The notes beneath the pieces were generated by a model. The model had not been told where the DNA came from and did not search any database. It worked only from the letters and a program-made list of their open reading frames with translations. 64,000 nt of DNA from BOG-224 sp963783505 (GTDB lineage: Bacteria > Acidobacteriota > Terriglobia > Bryobacterales > Bryobacteraceae), in assembly GCA_963783505.1 (NCBI GenBank), contig CAWAOP010000019.1, positions 248,001-312,000 on the forward strand. The letters are read 5' to 3'. Position 1 is the first letter of the stretch. Each line of letters begins with the position of its first letter. The position numbers and the translations under genes are program-made. Positions 17,036 to 29,025 of this stretch are shown here, one piece after another.

Positions 17036-17758
17036 GTGCTGGAAGTGTTCCAGATCACCGACCGGGGTTGCGTTCGCCAGAACAACGAAGATTACTGTCA
17101 GGTGGAACCGGACCTGGGGCTCTACGTGCTCGCGGACGGCATGGGCGGCGCGCGCGCCGGAGAGCGCGCTTCCCGGATGGCCGTCGAAACGCTCGTGGAA
17201 TCGCTGCGCGCCGCGCCGGTTCGCGACGCGGAGACGCTCCACGCCGCGGTCGAGGAAGCTCACCGGCGCGTGCTGGACGCCTCGCGGCGCGACCCTTCGC
17301 TGGATGGCATGGGCACCACGCTCGTAGCCGCGCTGGAGACCAATGGAATGCTGGCGATCGCCAGCGTGGGCGACAGCCGCGCTTATTTGTTCGACCGCGG
17401 CGGCCTCCGCGCCATCACCGAAGATCAGTCGTGGGTCAATGAAGTCGGCCGGCCGCTCGGTCTCGACGCCGAAAGCCTTCGCACCCATCCCATGCGCCAT
17501 GTGCTCACCATGGCCATCGGCGCGGGAGCCCGGCTCAGCGTGAATATGTATATGGCCCCCGTCGAGCCAGGCGCCGTGGTGCTTATGTCCACCGATGGCC
17601 TGCACGGCGTGCTGAGCGAGGCGCGCCTTTCGGAGATCATGCAGCCTGTCCGCGCCGGGCAAAGCCTGGAGGAATGCGGCCAGCGCCTGGTGGCCGAAGC
17701 CAAGAAAGCCGGCGGCCCGGATAACGTGACCGTCGTGCTGATGCGCCGCGCCGCGTGA
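17036..17758 (+). CDS. PP2C-family serine/threonine phosphatase (Stp/PrpC-like)
   Basis: The 240-residue protein is a compact bacterial PP2C that would dephosphorylate targets of Hanks-type kinases. All metal-binding blocks are present in order: RQNNEDYCQ, VLADGMGGARAGERAS, GMGTTLVAAL, IASVGDSRAYLF, VLMSTDGLHGVL and the terminal GGPDNVTVVL. There is no transmembrane segment or extra domain, so it is cytoplasmic. No kinase gene is adjacent. Translation begins at GTG 17036, directly after a strong -10 box. Confidence 0.9.
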   Translation: MLEVFQITDRGCVRQNNEDYCQVEPDLGLYVLADGMGGARAGERASRMAVETLVESLRAAPVRDAETLHAAVEEAHRRVLDASRRDPSLDGMGTTLVAALETNGMLAIASVGDSRAYLFDRGGLRAITEDQSWVNEVGRPLGLDAESLRTHPMRHVLTMAIGAGARLSVNMYMAPVEPGAVVLMSTDGLHGVLSEARLSEIMQPVRAGQSLEECGQRLVAEAKKAGGPDNVTVVLMRRAA

Positions 17759-17781
17759 CGCGGGGCCTGGCTTCGCCTGCC

Positions 17782-17810
17782 TTGAGTGGGGAAGCCGATT
17801 CTGGTATCCT
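17782..17810 (+). promoter_or_regulatory. sigma70-type promoter for yebC-ruvC operon
   Basis: TTGAGT (17782-17787), a 17-base spacer and TATCCT (17805-17810) precede yebC by 66 bases. A short GC hairpin (CGGCC/GGCCG) lies in the leader before GAGG and ATG 17877. Confidence 0.5.
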
Positions 17811-17876
17811 CAAGTACGTTGTTCTCATAATGTTTACCACCCGGCCGCGGAGGCCGGACCTACCTGCGAGGTTTAC

Positions 17877-18623
17877 ATGTCAGGCCATTCAAAATGGGCC
17901 ACGATCAAGCACAAAAAGGCGGCTCTTGACGCCAAGCGCGGAAAAGCGTTCACGCGCCTTATCAAGGAAATCACCATCGCCGCCCGCAGCGGCGGCGATC
18001 CCGACGGCAATCCGCGTCTGCGTACGGCGGTTCTGGCCGCCAAGAACGTCAGCATGCCGGCCGACAACATCAAGAAGGCCATTCAGCGCGGCACCGGCGA
18101 ATTGGAAGGCGGGCAACTGGAAGAAGTGACCTTTGAAGGTTACGGTCCGGGCGGCGCGGCGGTCCTGGTGCAAGTGGCCACGGACAACCGCAACCGCACG
18201 GTCAGCGAACTCCGCCACGCGTTCTCGAAGAACGGCGGCAACATGGCCGAGCAAGGCGCGGTGTCGTGGATGTTCGAGCGCAAGAGCCAGATCGTCATCC
18301 CGGGCGAGAAGGTCACCGAAGATCAACTCATGGGAATCGTCCTGGACGCCGGGGCCGACGACCTGAAGCAGGAAGGCGATTCGTGGGTGGTGCTTTCTCC
18401 GCCCGAAGCGCACGAGACCGTTCTCAAGGCTCTTGAAGCCGGCGGCGTGGCGCACACGGAAGCCGCCATCGCCATGGTTCCGAAGAACCTGATCAAGCTC
18501 GAAGGCAAGAACGCGGGCACGATGTTGAGGTTGAACGAGGCGCTCGAAGAGCACGACGACGTGCAGAACGTTTACTCGAACTTCGATATCGACGAGAAGG
18601 AGCTGGAGGCTCTGTCGCAGTAA
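17877..18623 (+). CDS. yebC: YebC/PmpR family protein
   Basis: The 248-residue product begins MSGHSKWATIKHKKAALDAK and continues GKAFTRLIKEITIAARSGG, the diagnostic N terminus of the family, followed by the usual three-domain layout ending in FDIDEKELEAL. YebC proteins were described as transcription regulators (PmpR) and more recently as factors that relieve ribosome stalling. GAGG lies six bases before the ATG. The gene is one base away from ruvC, the common yebC-ruvC arrangement. Confidence 0.95.
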   Translation: MSGHSKWATIKHKKAALDAKRGKAFTRLIKEITIAARSGGDPDGNPRLRTAVLAAKNVSMPADNIKKAIQRGTGELEGGQLEEVTFEGYGPGGAAVLVQVATDNRNRTVSELRHAFSKNGGNMAEQGAVSWMFERKSQIVIPGEKVTEDQLMGIVLDAGADDLKQEGDSWVVLSPPEAHETVLKALEAGGVAHTEAAIAMVPKNLIKLEGKNAGTMLRLNEALEEHDDVQNVYSNFDIDEKELEALSQ

Positions 18624-18624
18624 C

Positions 18625-19110
18625 GTGCGGATCCTCGGCATCGATTGCGGATCGCGCCGGACGGGTTACGGCGTGATCGCGTCCGATGGCGCCGAACACA
18701 AGATCGTCGCCGCCGGCGCAATCGAGCCCTCGCTGAACGGGCCGTTCGAGAAACGGCTCCTGGAAATTGCGGAGGGGCTCCGAAGCGTGCTCAGGGAGTT
18801 CGCGCCGGAGACGGCCGCGGTAGAGGGCGTTTTCTATTCGGCGAACGTGAAGACCGCGCTGAAACTGGCGCAGGTGCGTGGCGTCGCATTGCTCACCATC
18901 GCCGAAGCCGGGCTGGAACTGGCCGAATATTCGCCGCTGGAAATCAAGATGAGCGTCACGGGCTACGGACGGGCCGAAAAACGGCAGGTGCAGATGATGG
19001 TCCAATCGCTTCTGCGCCTGAAGGAACTTCCCGAGCCGGAGGATGCGGCCGATGCGCTGGGCGTGGCTATTTGCCATGCCACGCGGCGCGCCGCCGGAGT
19101 GCGCGCATGA
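18625..19110 (+). CDS. ruvC: crossover junction endodeoxyribonuclease RuvC
   Basis: RuvC resolves Holliday junctions with RuvAB. The 161-residue product has the RNase H fold with ILGIDCGSRRTGYG (catalytic Asp7), AVEGVFYSANVKTALKLAQV (catalytic Glu), and EDAADALGVAICHA, with the two C-terminal Asp residues. Start GTG 18625 follows the yebC stop by one base. ruvA and ruvB are not in the window. Its stop overlaps the next start (ATGA). Confidence 0.94.
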   Translation: MRILGIDCGSRRTGYGVIASDGAEHKIVAAGAIEPSLNGPFEKRLLEIAEGLRSVLREFAPETAAVEGVFYSANVKTALKLAQVRGVALLTIAEAGLELAEYSPLEIKMSVTGYGRAEKRQVQMMVQSLLRLKELPEPEDAADALGVAICHATRRAAGVRA

Positions 19111-19718
19111 GATGGCTTCTGGCGCTGGTGGCGGCGGCTTGGCCGATCGCAGCCTCCGGCCCGCGCATCTTTTTCTCCAAGTCGTTTCCCGGAAGCCAGC
19201 CGGATTACTATCAGGTGACCCTGGCGAAAGACGGCAGCGTCGAATACGCCGAGGCCAAGGACGATGACGATCCGCTCCGCTTCCGCCTGAGCGAGCGCGA
19301 TGCGAACGAGATCTTCGGCCTCGCAGCCAAGGTGGATTACTTCCAGCACGCTCTCGAATCGCCCCGCAAAGTCGCCAACCTGGGCGCCAAGACGTTCCGC
19401 TACGAAGACGGCGAACGAAAGAGCGAAGTCAAATTCAACTTCTCGGAAGATCTCTCGGCGCAGGCGCTGCTGGATTGGTTCGAGAGAATGTCCCAAGCCG
19501 CGCGCGACCGCATCGATCTGGAGCGAACGGCGAAGTACGACAAGCTGGGAGTTGACCAGGCCGTAGCGCAGCTTGGATCGGACATCGATCGCAAACGCGT
19601 CGCGGGCCTCGACCAATTCCTGCCGATCCTGGACCGCATCGCCAACAGCGAAGCCTATATGCACACAGCGAGGCAGCAATCCGCCGTAATCGCGGAAGCG
19701 ATTCGGAAGGGGCAGTAG
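19107..19718 (+). CDS. secreted protein of unknown function downstream of ruvC
   Basis: This 203-residue protein has a short signal peptide (MRWLLALVAAAWPIAASG) and a mature part beginning RIFFSKSFPGSQPDYYQVTL. I do not recognise a family. The sequence is rich in charged residues, with a central YEDGERKSEVKFNFSE strand pair and a helical C terminus, consistent with a small soluble extracytoplasmic domain. It overlaps ruvC by four bases, so it is in the yebC operon, though a functional link is not implied. Confidence 0.72.
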   Translation: MRWLLALVAAAWPIAASGPRIFFSKSFPGSQPDYYQVTLAKDGSVEYAEAKDDDDPLRFRLSERDANEIFGLAAKVDYFQHALESPRKVANLGAKTFRYEDGERKSEVKFNFSEDLSAQALLDWFERMSQAARDRIDLERTAKYDKLGVDQAVAQLGSDIDRKRVAGLDQFLPILDRIANSEAYMHTARQQSAVIAEAIRKGQ

Positions 19719-19758
19719 GACAATTCTCCGCGCGTGTCCGCCGTCCGGAGGGCGCTTC

Positions 19759-19974
19759 CTACGCGGCGCGAATTTCGACCGTCTCCGCTACGGACGTTGG
19801 GAGGGGAATCGGTTCCCCATGCCGCCGCATGCCTTCGAGGTGGAACTCGATGGCTTCCGAAATCAACCGCCGGGTTTCTTCAAGCGTGGCTGCGGTGGTG
19901 ACGCACCCTGGCAGATCCGGCACATAAGCGGCCCAATTATGAACCGCCTTTTCAAAAACGACAGCGTATCTCAT
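19759..19974 (-). CDS. hicB: HicB-like antitoxin (second copy)
   Basis: The 71-residue short HicB fold is MRYAVVFEKAVHNWAAYVPD, then LPGCVTTAATLEETRRLISE and AIEFHLEGMRRHGEPIP. It is related in form to the HicB at 6497-6712 but clearly diverged, so this is a separate module. It lies downstream of hicA and overlaps it by four bases (ATGA), giving toxin-first order, the reverse of the first module. Confidence 0.86.
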   Translation of the reverse strand: MRYAVVFEKAVHNWAAYVPDLPGCVTTAATLEETRRLISEAIEFHLEGMRRHGEPIPLPTSVAETVEIRAA

Positions 19975-20159
19975 CTCTTAAGCCCCGCTTGCTTCAATAT
20001 TGAGTTTAGCGTTCCTGGCGGAAGGTCGTCACCCGGATGGCCGGGTACGGTTACCGTTCCGGATTTCCCTGCGTGGACGTATTGCCGGTGGTCACCGCGG
20101 GTCCGCTCCAGGACCCAGCCGTCCTTCTCAATTCGCTTCGATATATCGCGAACTTTCAT
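19971..20159 (-). CDS. hicA: HicA-like mRNA interferase (second copy)
   Basis: This 62-residue double-stranded RNA-binding-like toxin reads MKVRDISKRIEKDGWVLERT, RGDHRQYVHAGKSGTVTVPG, HPGDDLPPGTLNSILKQAGL. The catalytic His is in GDHRQY, and the GTLNSILKQAGL end is diagnostic. It is intact, unlike the hicA at 6709. It is translated first and coupled to hicB. Confidence 0.86.
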   Translation of the reverse strand: MKVRDISKRIEKDGWVLERTRGDHRQYVHAGKSGTVTVPGHPGDDLPPGTLNSILKQAGLKR

Positions 20160-20238
20160 TCAGGCGCCGAGATCAAAAAGAACCGCTCTGCGTGTGTCCG
20201 TAAGACGATGCGATCGGGTCGGAAGATGCGCCCGACTT

Positions 20239-21165
20239 CTACATCTTCAGAAGTCTGATCCCGCCGTTGCTCGTCGAGAGGTCGAAGATCGAGCCGCCGG
20301 AGCCTAGGGTTCCATCCAGGTGGTTCTTCTCCCACGTCACCTGTCCCTTGACATCGAAATCGCAGGAGATGGAGGCGTTGCTGGTATGGGCCGAGACCCG
20401 GGCATTGGGTTGTCCGGGCACGCGCAGAGTGATGGACGCGTTCGAGGAACTGACGTGCACGTCGCTCGTGAAGTCCTTGGGGAGTTGGAGTTCCACGCTT
20501 CCGTTGGTTGTGTCGAGTCTGATGGGACGAGTCGTTTCCGCAATGGCGGCTTGAATGCCGGCATTAGAAGTGTTGGCTTCGAGCGTGCCGGTCAATTGGT
20601 CGGCATGGACGTGGCCGTTGCTGGTGTGGACCACGGCGTCGCCGGCGACACTCATCAGTTCCACCGCGGCGTTGGAGGTCGTGGCGTCCAGATTGCCCTT
20701 GAGGTCCTGCACGTGTATGGATCCGTTGGAGGTGCGGAGGCGGGCGGGACCGGCGCCATCCTGCGTGTGGATCGAGCCGTTGGAAGTCGTGAGGCGGTCG
20801 AGAATCGCCTTGCGCGGGATGCGAAGAGTGAAGCGGGCGCCTTCGTTGTTACGCCGGTCCGAGGGGCGCACGGCCCGGACGGACACGTGGTCCGCGGCGT
20901 TCTCGACCTCAATTTTGAGCGCTTCGGCCGCCTCTACGGTGGGGCCGTACTTGGTCCCGGAGATATCGACCGAATCCTGATCCCAGCCGGAGATATCTAT
21001 CGATCCGTTGAAGCCTTCAACGGAAACCCGGCCGTCCGCCTTGAGCGGGTAGGCGTAGTGGAAGTCCCGCTGGTACTTCTGGAAATCGCCCCAGTCTTCG
21101 ATATCGCAGGCCGTCATGCCGGCGAGCGCGATCGCGATGGGCAGGGAGACGAAAATCGAGCGCAT
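20239..21165 (-). CDS. DUF4097 (putative adhesin-type) beta-repeat protein, exported
   Basis: The 308-residue protein starts at 21165 with an export signal (FVSLPIAIALAGMTAC); the Cys might be a lipid site, but the lipobox is atypical. The rest is the repetitive DUF4097 beta-solenoid, with units of 18-24 residues centred on TSNGSI, TSNAAV, TSNGHV, TSNAGI and TTNGSV. GAGG precedes the ATG by about six bases. DUF4097 proteins are often cell-envelope proteins of unknown role. A longer upstream frame is not supported. It is divergent from the Yip1 gene. Confidence 0.82.
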   Translation of the reverse strand: MRSIFVSLPIAIALAGMTACDIEDWGDFQKYQRDFHYAYPLKADGRVSVEGFNGSIDISGWDQDSVDISGTKYGPTVEAAEALKIEVENAADHVSVRAVRPSDRRNNEGARFTLRIPRKAILDRLTTSNGSIHTQDGAGPARLRTSNGSIHVQDLKGNLDATTSNAAVELMSVAGDAVVHTSNGHVHADQLTGTLEANTSNAGIQAAIAETTRPIRLDTTNGSVELQLPKDFTSDVHVSSSNASITLRVPGQPNARVSAHTSNASISCDFDVKGQVTWEKNHLDGTLGSGGSIFDLSTSNGGIRLLKM

Positions 21166-21272
21166 AGGGTACCTCGACTCGCTGATACGCACGACGGGCC
21201 GCCGTTGTTCCGTAATTCGTTTCCGCTTCAAACGGATGCGATTTCGAGGGAACAAACCGCGCTGGAATGGAG

Positions 21273-21278
21273 TACAAT
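21273..21278 (+). promoter_or_regulatory. -10 box TACAAT, leaderless start for Yip1 gene
   Basis: TACAAT ends nine bases before ATG 21288. This rules out the in-frame ATG at 21267, which lies upstream of the box, as the used start if the box is real. Confidence 0.45.
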
Positions 21279-21287
21279 CTGCAAGAG

Positions 21288-22043
21288 ATGACACCCGAAA
21301 CAACTCCGGAATATGACGCTCAGCCCGAGCAAATGAGCGAGATCTCGCGCCTGAGCGGCGTGTTTTTCGAGCCCTCGAAGGCGTTCTCGGATATCGGTGA
21401 ACGTCCGCGCTGGCTGGTCCCGATGCTGATAGCGATCGTGACCAGCCTGGTTTTCTGCGCCACGGTTTCAAGCCGGGTCGGATGGGATCGCGTGACCCGG
21501 CAGGCGCTGGATCAGCGGGAAGCCCGCATGACCCCGGAACAGCGCCAGCAACTGGAAAAGAGTTTCGACATGACCGTGAAGATCACCTCGGTCTCGGCGT
21601 ACGTAGGATCCGTGCTGGCGACGCCCCTCATCGGGCTGATTTGCGGGGGAATTCTGCTGGGAATCGTAAACGGATTCATGTCCGGAGGCCTGCGCTTCAA
21701 GCAGATGTTCGCCATCATCTGTTACAGCGGCCTGCCCAGGGTGCTGTACGCCCTGCTCGCTATCGCCGTAATGTACATGAAGAAGCCCGAGGACTTCAAT
21801 ATCCAGAATCCGGTCGGATTTAATCCCGGGGCTTACATGGATCCGAACACGACGAGCAAGTTCATCCACTCGCTGGCGACTTCTCTGGACCTGTTCACCA
21901 TTTGGGTCCTCATTCTGATCGCGGTCGGGATCAGGGAGGCGTCGGGGAAGAAGTTGACACTCGGCGGTTCGCTGGCGGCGGTTGCGGTTCCGTGGGCGTT
22001 GTACGCGCTGTGCGCGGGCGGCCTGGCGGCGGCGTTCTCGTAA
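21288..22043 (+). CDS. Yip1-domain integral membrane protein
   Basis: The 251-residue product has an N-terminal soluble segment (SEISRLSGVFFEPSKAFSDI, characteristic of bacterial Yip1 proteins) and about five membrane helices (near 45-65, 105-135, 145-165, 200-220 and 230-250). The start at 21288 follows from the promoter position; a start at 21267 would add seven residues. Bacterial Yip1 proteins have no settled function. The pairing with a divergent DUF4097 gene suggests an envelope role but nothing more specific. Confidence 0.8.
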   Translation: MTPETTPEYDAQPEQMSEISRLSGVFFEPSKAFSDIGERPRWLVPMLIAIVTSLVFCATVSSRVGWDRVTRQALDQREARMTPEQRQQLEKSFDMTVKITSVSAYVGSVLATPLIGLICGGILLGIVNGFMSGGLRFKQMFAIICYSGLPRVLYALLAIAVMYMKKPEDFNIQNPVGFNPGAYMDPNTTSKFIHSLATSLDLFTIWVLILIAVGIREASGKKLTLGGSLAAVAVPWALYALCAGGLAAAFS

Positions 22044-22055
22044 GAAGGATGCGTT

Positions 22056-22964
22056 TCATTGGGGCGGGGGCGAGGGAGGATTATCGCCATCGGGCGAGAA
22101 CTTCAATTCCGATTCGGCTTCAAAGAGCTTGAACGATTCGTACGTGTAGACGTTTTCGCTGACCATTTTGCCGTCGATGAGATGCCGATGATGAACCGAA
22201 GCCGGGGCGACGAATCCGTGCGGCGACATGACGTAATCCACGGTGGCCTCGTCGCGGATGGCGCGGCCGGCTAGCGACTGTTCGGCCCACACCGAAACCC
22301 GAAGCGGCCTGCCGTCCGAGTCGCGCACCCAGAGCTTGCCCTGAAGAGGGACGCGCGAGGCCTGCGGGCCGGTGAAGAGCAGCTCGCCTTGCGCGGCCGG
22401 CGTCTGATGCCATTGGAAGACCAGGGCGTCGTCGGCGCCGATGTGTTCCTGGCCCGCCAGCGCGACGACGAGCAGGCGCTGGCCACGGCTGGTGAACGCG
22501 AGGAGGATCATGGCGTAGTCCGTGGCCGCGCCCTCCAGGCCGTAACGGGCGAAATCCTCCAACATGCGGCGGCGGACGCGCTCGTCGGGGTTCCTGATGC
22601 CCAAGGAAAGCGCATGGCGAGCGCTTTCGGCGGTGCGGACCCGCTTTCCGTCAACCGAGACTACCTCCCGAAATTCGAGCAAATCGGCGGAATCGGAGCC
22701 TTTGAGCGGGGCAACGGAATACTCGGAAACGATGGTACGGATCTTCAGTTGCTCCTTAGGCGGCTGGGTGGCGGCCTTGCCGATGCGGATTTTGGGGGCT
22801 TCGCGAACGACGGCTCGCTGTTCCAATGTCTCCTGGGTTAGCGATTTAGGGGCGTTCTGGGCGAGGGTTTCGGCCTCTTCGGCGACGCGCGCCAGCACGT
22901 TGACGGGGGGGCTTTGCGCGGCGAGCCCCAGAAGGGCCGCGCATAGGGTTAGCATGTCATTCAT
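22056..22964 (-). CDS. secreted protein of unknown function
   Basis: This 302-residue protein starts at 22964 (or 22955) with a signal peptide MLTLCAALLGLAAQS. The mature part (VNVLARVAEEAETLAQNAP, then LEFREVVSVDGKRV, then VDYVMSPHGFVAPASVHHRH) belongs to a type common in Acidobacteria, with an outer-membrane-lipoprotein-sorting-like central beta sheet. I cannot assign a family with confidence. The C terminus is Pro-rich. It converges on the Yip1 gene with 12 bases between stops. Confidence 0.68.
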   Translation of the reverse strand: MNDMLTLCAALLGLAAQSPPVNVLARVAEEAETLAQNAPKSLTQETLEQRAVVREAPKIRIGKAATQPPKEQLKIRTIVSEYSVAPLKGSDSADLLEFREVVSVDGKRVRTAESARHALSLGIRNPDERVRRRMLEDFARYGLEGAATDYAMILLAFTSRGQRLLVVALAGQEHIGADDALVFQWHQTPAAQGELLFTGPQASRVPLQGKLWVRDSDGRPLRVSVWAEQSLAGRAIRDEATVDYVMSPHGFVAPASVHHRHLIDGKMVSENVYTYESFKLFEAESELKFSPDGDNPPSPPPQ

Positions 22965-22986
22965 TCTACAGCATTTGCGCGTCCAC

Positions 22987-23047
22987 AAAAGAATCCGAAA
23001 TAATTTAGTAACAGAGGCTTGCATCCGGCTCCAGCCTTTGGTATTCT
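22987..23047 (+). promoter_or_regulatory. rrn promoter with UP-like element
   Basis: TTGCAT (23019-23024), a 17-base spacer and TATTCT (23042-23047) follow an A/T-rich block at 22987-23012, as expected for an alpha-CTD-bound rRNA promoter. Predicted start is near 23054. Confidence 0.5.
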
Positions 23048-23326
23048 GAGGAAGTCGCCGAATTGAGGATCTGAGGTTGGTTTTGTGTCCCACACGTGCG
23101 TCAGGCGGCAACGAACGTAGCTGAACAGGGACAGATCCTTTTTAAGGAATGGTAACAAAACTCCTTGCGGGCCACCGCAGGGAGCGGAATACGGCCTTCC
23201 TGTTAGGTTCTTTTTCAATTTCTCGGACATTAGAGCGAGTCCGTCCCCGTGGGAGGATTAGCTCGCAAGGTTTCGAGGCCTGCCGTGAGCCTTCGTATGC
23301 AAATATGCGGAGGCGAGCGCGCGCGG

Positions 23327-23338
23327 ATCTTTGACAAT
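23327..23338 (+). promoter_or_regulatory. boxA-like antitermination site, 16S leader
   Basis: ATCTTTGACAAT resembles E. coli rrn boxA (CTCTTTAACAAT) and recurs identically at 25491-25502 before 23S, the positions where Nus-factor boxA sites occur in rRNA operons. Confidence 0.55.
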
Positions 23339-23409
23339 CCGGTTGGATGCAGTAAAGTAAGACTCGCCAGTCTTTTCGAGTTCAAACCGGGGCGATTGAC
23401 TCTACATGT

Positions 23410-24914
<1,505 letters not shown>

Positions 24915-25118
24915 AGAGAACGTGGGTGGAGTTCGCGAATGCCGCGCCGGTGTACGGCGCGAGCTGAGTAACGGACAGTCGTTCCACTCCATACCTCGGT
25001 TTTCGCTTCGGCGGAAGCCGAGAGCCCGTCCCGGATCTCCACTTGGAAGACTTGAGTTTTGCCGATAAGCCATGGGCTGGTCTCATGGTTCTGTATCCAA
25101 CTGGCCTCGATGATTTTC

Positions 25119-25194
25119 GCTATTCGCTATCCGCTGTCCGCTTTCCGTTTGAACCGGGGAGCGGAGGGCGGATAGCCGAGAGCGGACAGCTTTA
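25119..25194. repeat. imperfect palindrome built of GGATAGC/GCTATCC words, 16S-tRNA spacer
   Basis: CGCTATCCGCTGTCCGCT on the left is complementary to AGCGGACAGC and GCGGATAGC on the right. It lies in the 16S-23S spacer just before tRNA-Ala and could form a processing stem. Similar words recur at 61800-61830. Confidence 0.6.
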
Positions 25195-25270
25195 GGGGCT
25201 GTAGCTCAGCTGGGAGAGCGCCTGATTTGCATTCAGGAGGTCGCCGGTTCGATCCCGACCAGCTCCACCA
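25195..25270 (+). tRNA. tRNA-Ala (anticodon TGC)
   Basis: 76 bases with acceptor arm GGGGCTG/CAGCTCC, D-arm TAGCTCAGCTGGGAGAGC, anticodon loop TTTGCAT, T-arm GGTTCGATCCC and an encoded CCA end. It is the first of two spacer tRNAs, in Ala-Ile order. Confidence 0.97.
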
Positions 25271-25318
25271 GCGATGGCTCCGAGCCGCGAGCGCAAGCGA
25301 GCGGTCTGGATTCCGGCT

Positions 25319-25395
25319 GGGCCTGTAGCTCAGTTGGCTAGAGCGCACCCCTGATAAGGGTGAGGTCGGTAGTTCGATTCTACCCAGGCCCACCA
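25319..25395 (+). tRNA. tRNA-Ile (anticodon GAT)
   Basis: 77 bases with acceptor arm GGGCCTG/CAGGCCC, D-arm TAGCTCAGTTGGCTAGAGC, anticodon loop CTGATAA, T-arm AGTTCGATTCT and an encoded CCA end. It lies 48 bases after tRNA-Ala in the same spacer. Confidence 0.97.
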
Positions 25396-25400
25396 AAAAG

Positions 25401-25480
25401 TCTTCAGTTATCAGTTATCAGCCGTCAGTGGACGCCGCAGCGCGGCGTTCTGACAACCGATAACTGAGAACTGAAAACCG
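25401..25480. repeat. imperfect palindrome of TCAGTTATCAGTT words, tRNA-23S spacer
   Basis: TTCAGTTATCAGTTATCAG on the left pairs imperfectly with GATAACTGAGAACTGAAAA on the right. The same words recur at 25566-25660 and 28671-28745, always flanking rRNA genes. Confidence 0.65.
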
Positions 25481-25490
25481 GTTCTCATCG

Positions 25491-25502
25491 ATCTTTGACA
25501 AT
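25491..25502 (+). promoter_or_regulatory. boxA-like site before 23S
   Basis: ATCTTTGACAAT is identical to 23327-23338. Its recurrence in the spacer supports an antitermination role over a promoter role. Confidence 0.55.
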
Positions 25503-25685
25503 TGAATATTGACGGGCATATAACACAAGTTTTTTGTAAGCGCGAAATGAGTAGCGTCTACATTAGCCGTCGGCAGTCAGCCGTCAGCAGTCAGCGACCT
25601 GCCGTCGCCGCTCCGCGGTGACGGTTTTAGCTGAAAGCTGTTAGCTGAAGGCGGATGGCTATTCTGTGTGTGAAGTAGATTTTAT

Positions 25686-28606
<2,921 letters not shown>

Positions 28607-28670
28607 TAAAATTTACTGCGCACACATGCGAGCGCTGCTTGTTTCGGTGTTAGGCCCGTCAATATTCAGC

Positions 28671-28745
28671 GAGTCGTCAGTTGTCAGTCATCAGTTCTCA
28701 GATCCGAGAAATCGGCCTGATAACTGATCACTGATAACTGATCAC
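28671..28745. repeat. degenerate TCAGTTATCAGT palindrome, 23S-5S spacer
   Basis: GTCAGTTGTCAGTCATCAG pairs imperfectly with CTGATAACTGATCACTGATA in the 140-base 23S-5S spacer. It is the same word family as the repeat at 25401-25480. Confidence 0.6.
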
Positions 28746-28748
28746 GCT

Positions 28749-28867
<119 letters not shown>

Positions 28868-28876
28868 TTAAATCAG

Positions 28877-28905
28877 AAAAGCCCGACCCTAGCGGTCGGG
28901 CTTTT
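28877..28905 (+). terminator. rho-independent terminator of the rRNA operon
   Basis: GCCCGACC and GGTCGGGC form an 8-bp stem (extended by AAAA/TTTT) around CTAGC, followed by TTTTC, ten bases after 5S. The 120 bases after it, up to 29026, contain nothing I can support. Confidence 0.9.
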
Positions 28906-29025
28906 CGATTTTGGGGCGGGGTGCCTCCGGGCGAGAAAGTACGTCTGTGCCGAGTTCGTTCTTACTTCCGGAATTCGCGCCACTTTGCCCTCCTGCACTT
29001 GGGGATGTTGCCTGCGACCGGTCCT

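Larger units (their letters stand above)
22965..23409 (+). other. rrn: rRNA operon promoter and leader region
   Basis: No protein gene is supported. The stretch contains a promoter with an AT-rich upstream element (22987-23047), a leader of about 350 bases, and a boxA-like sequence (23327-23338) repeated before the 23S gene. TTGACA inside that boxA, with TAAAGT 16 bases on (23353-23358), could alternatively be a second promoter. Confidence 0.6.

Noticed and set aside
20320..21291. A 323-codon plus-strand frame opposite the DUF4097 gene
   Set aside because: It is a mirror image of the TSNGSI repeats on the other strand, with no independent start signal.
23331..23358. TTGACA - 16 bases - TAAAGT as the main rRNA promoter
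   Set aside because: TTGACA is part of ATCTTTGACAAT, which recurs before 23S inside the transcript, so boxA is the better reading. A minor second promoter is not excluded.
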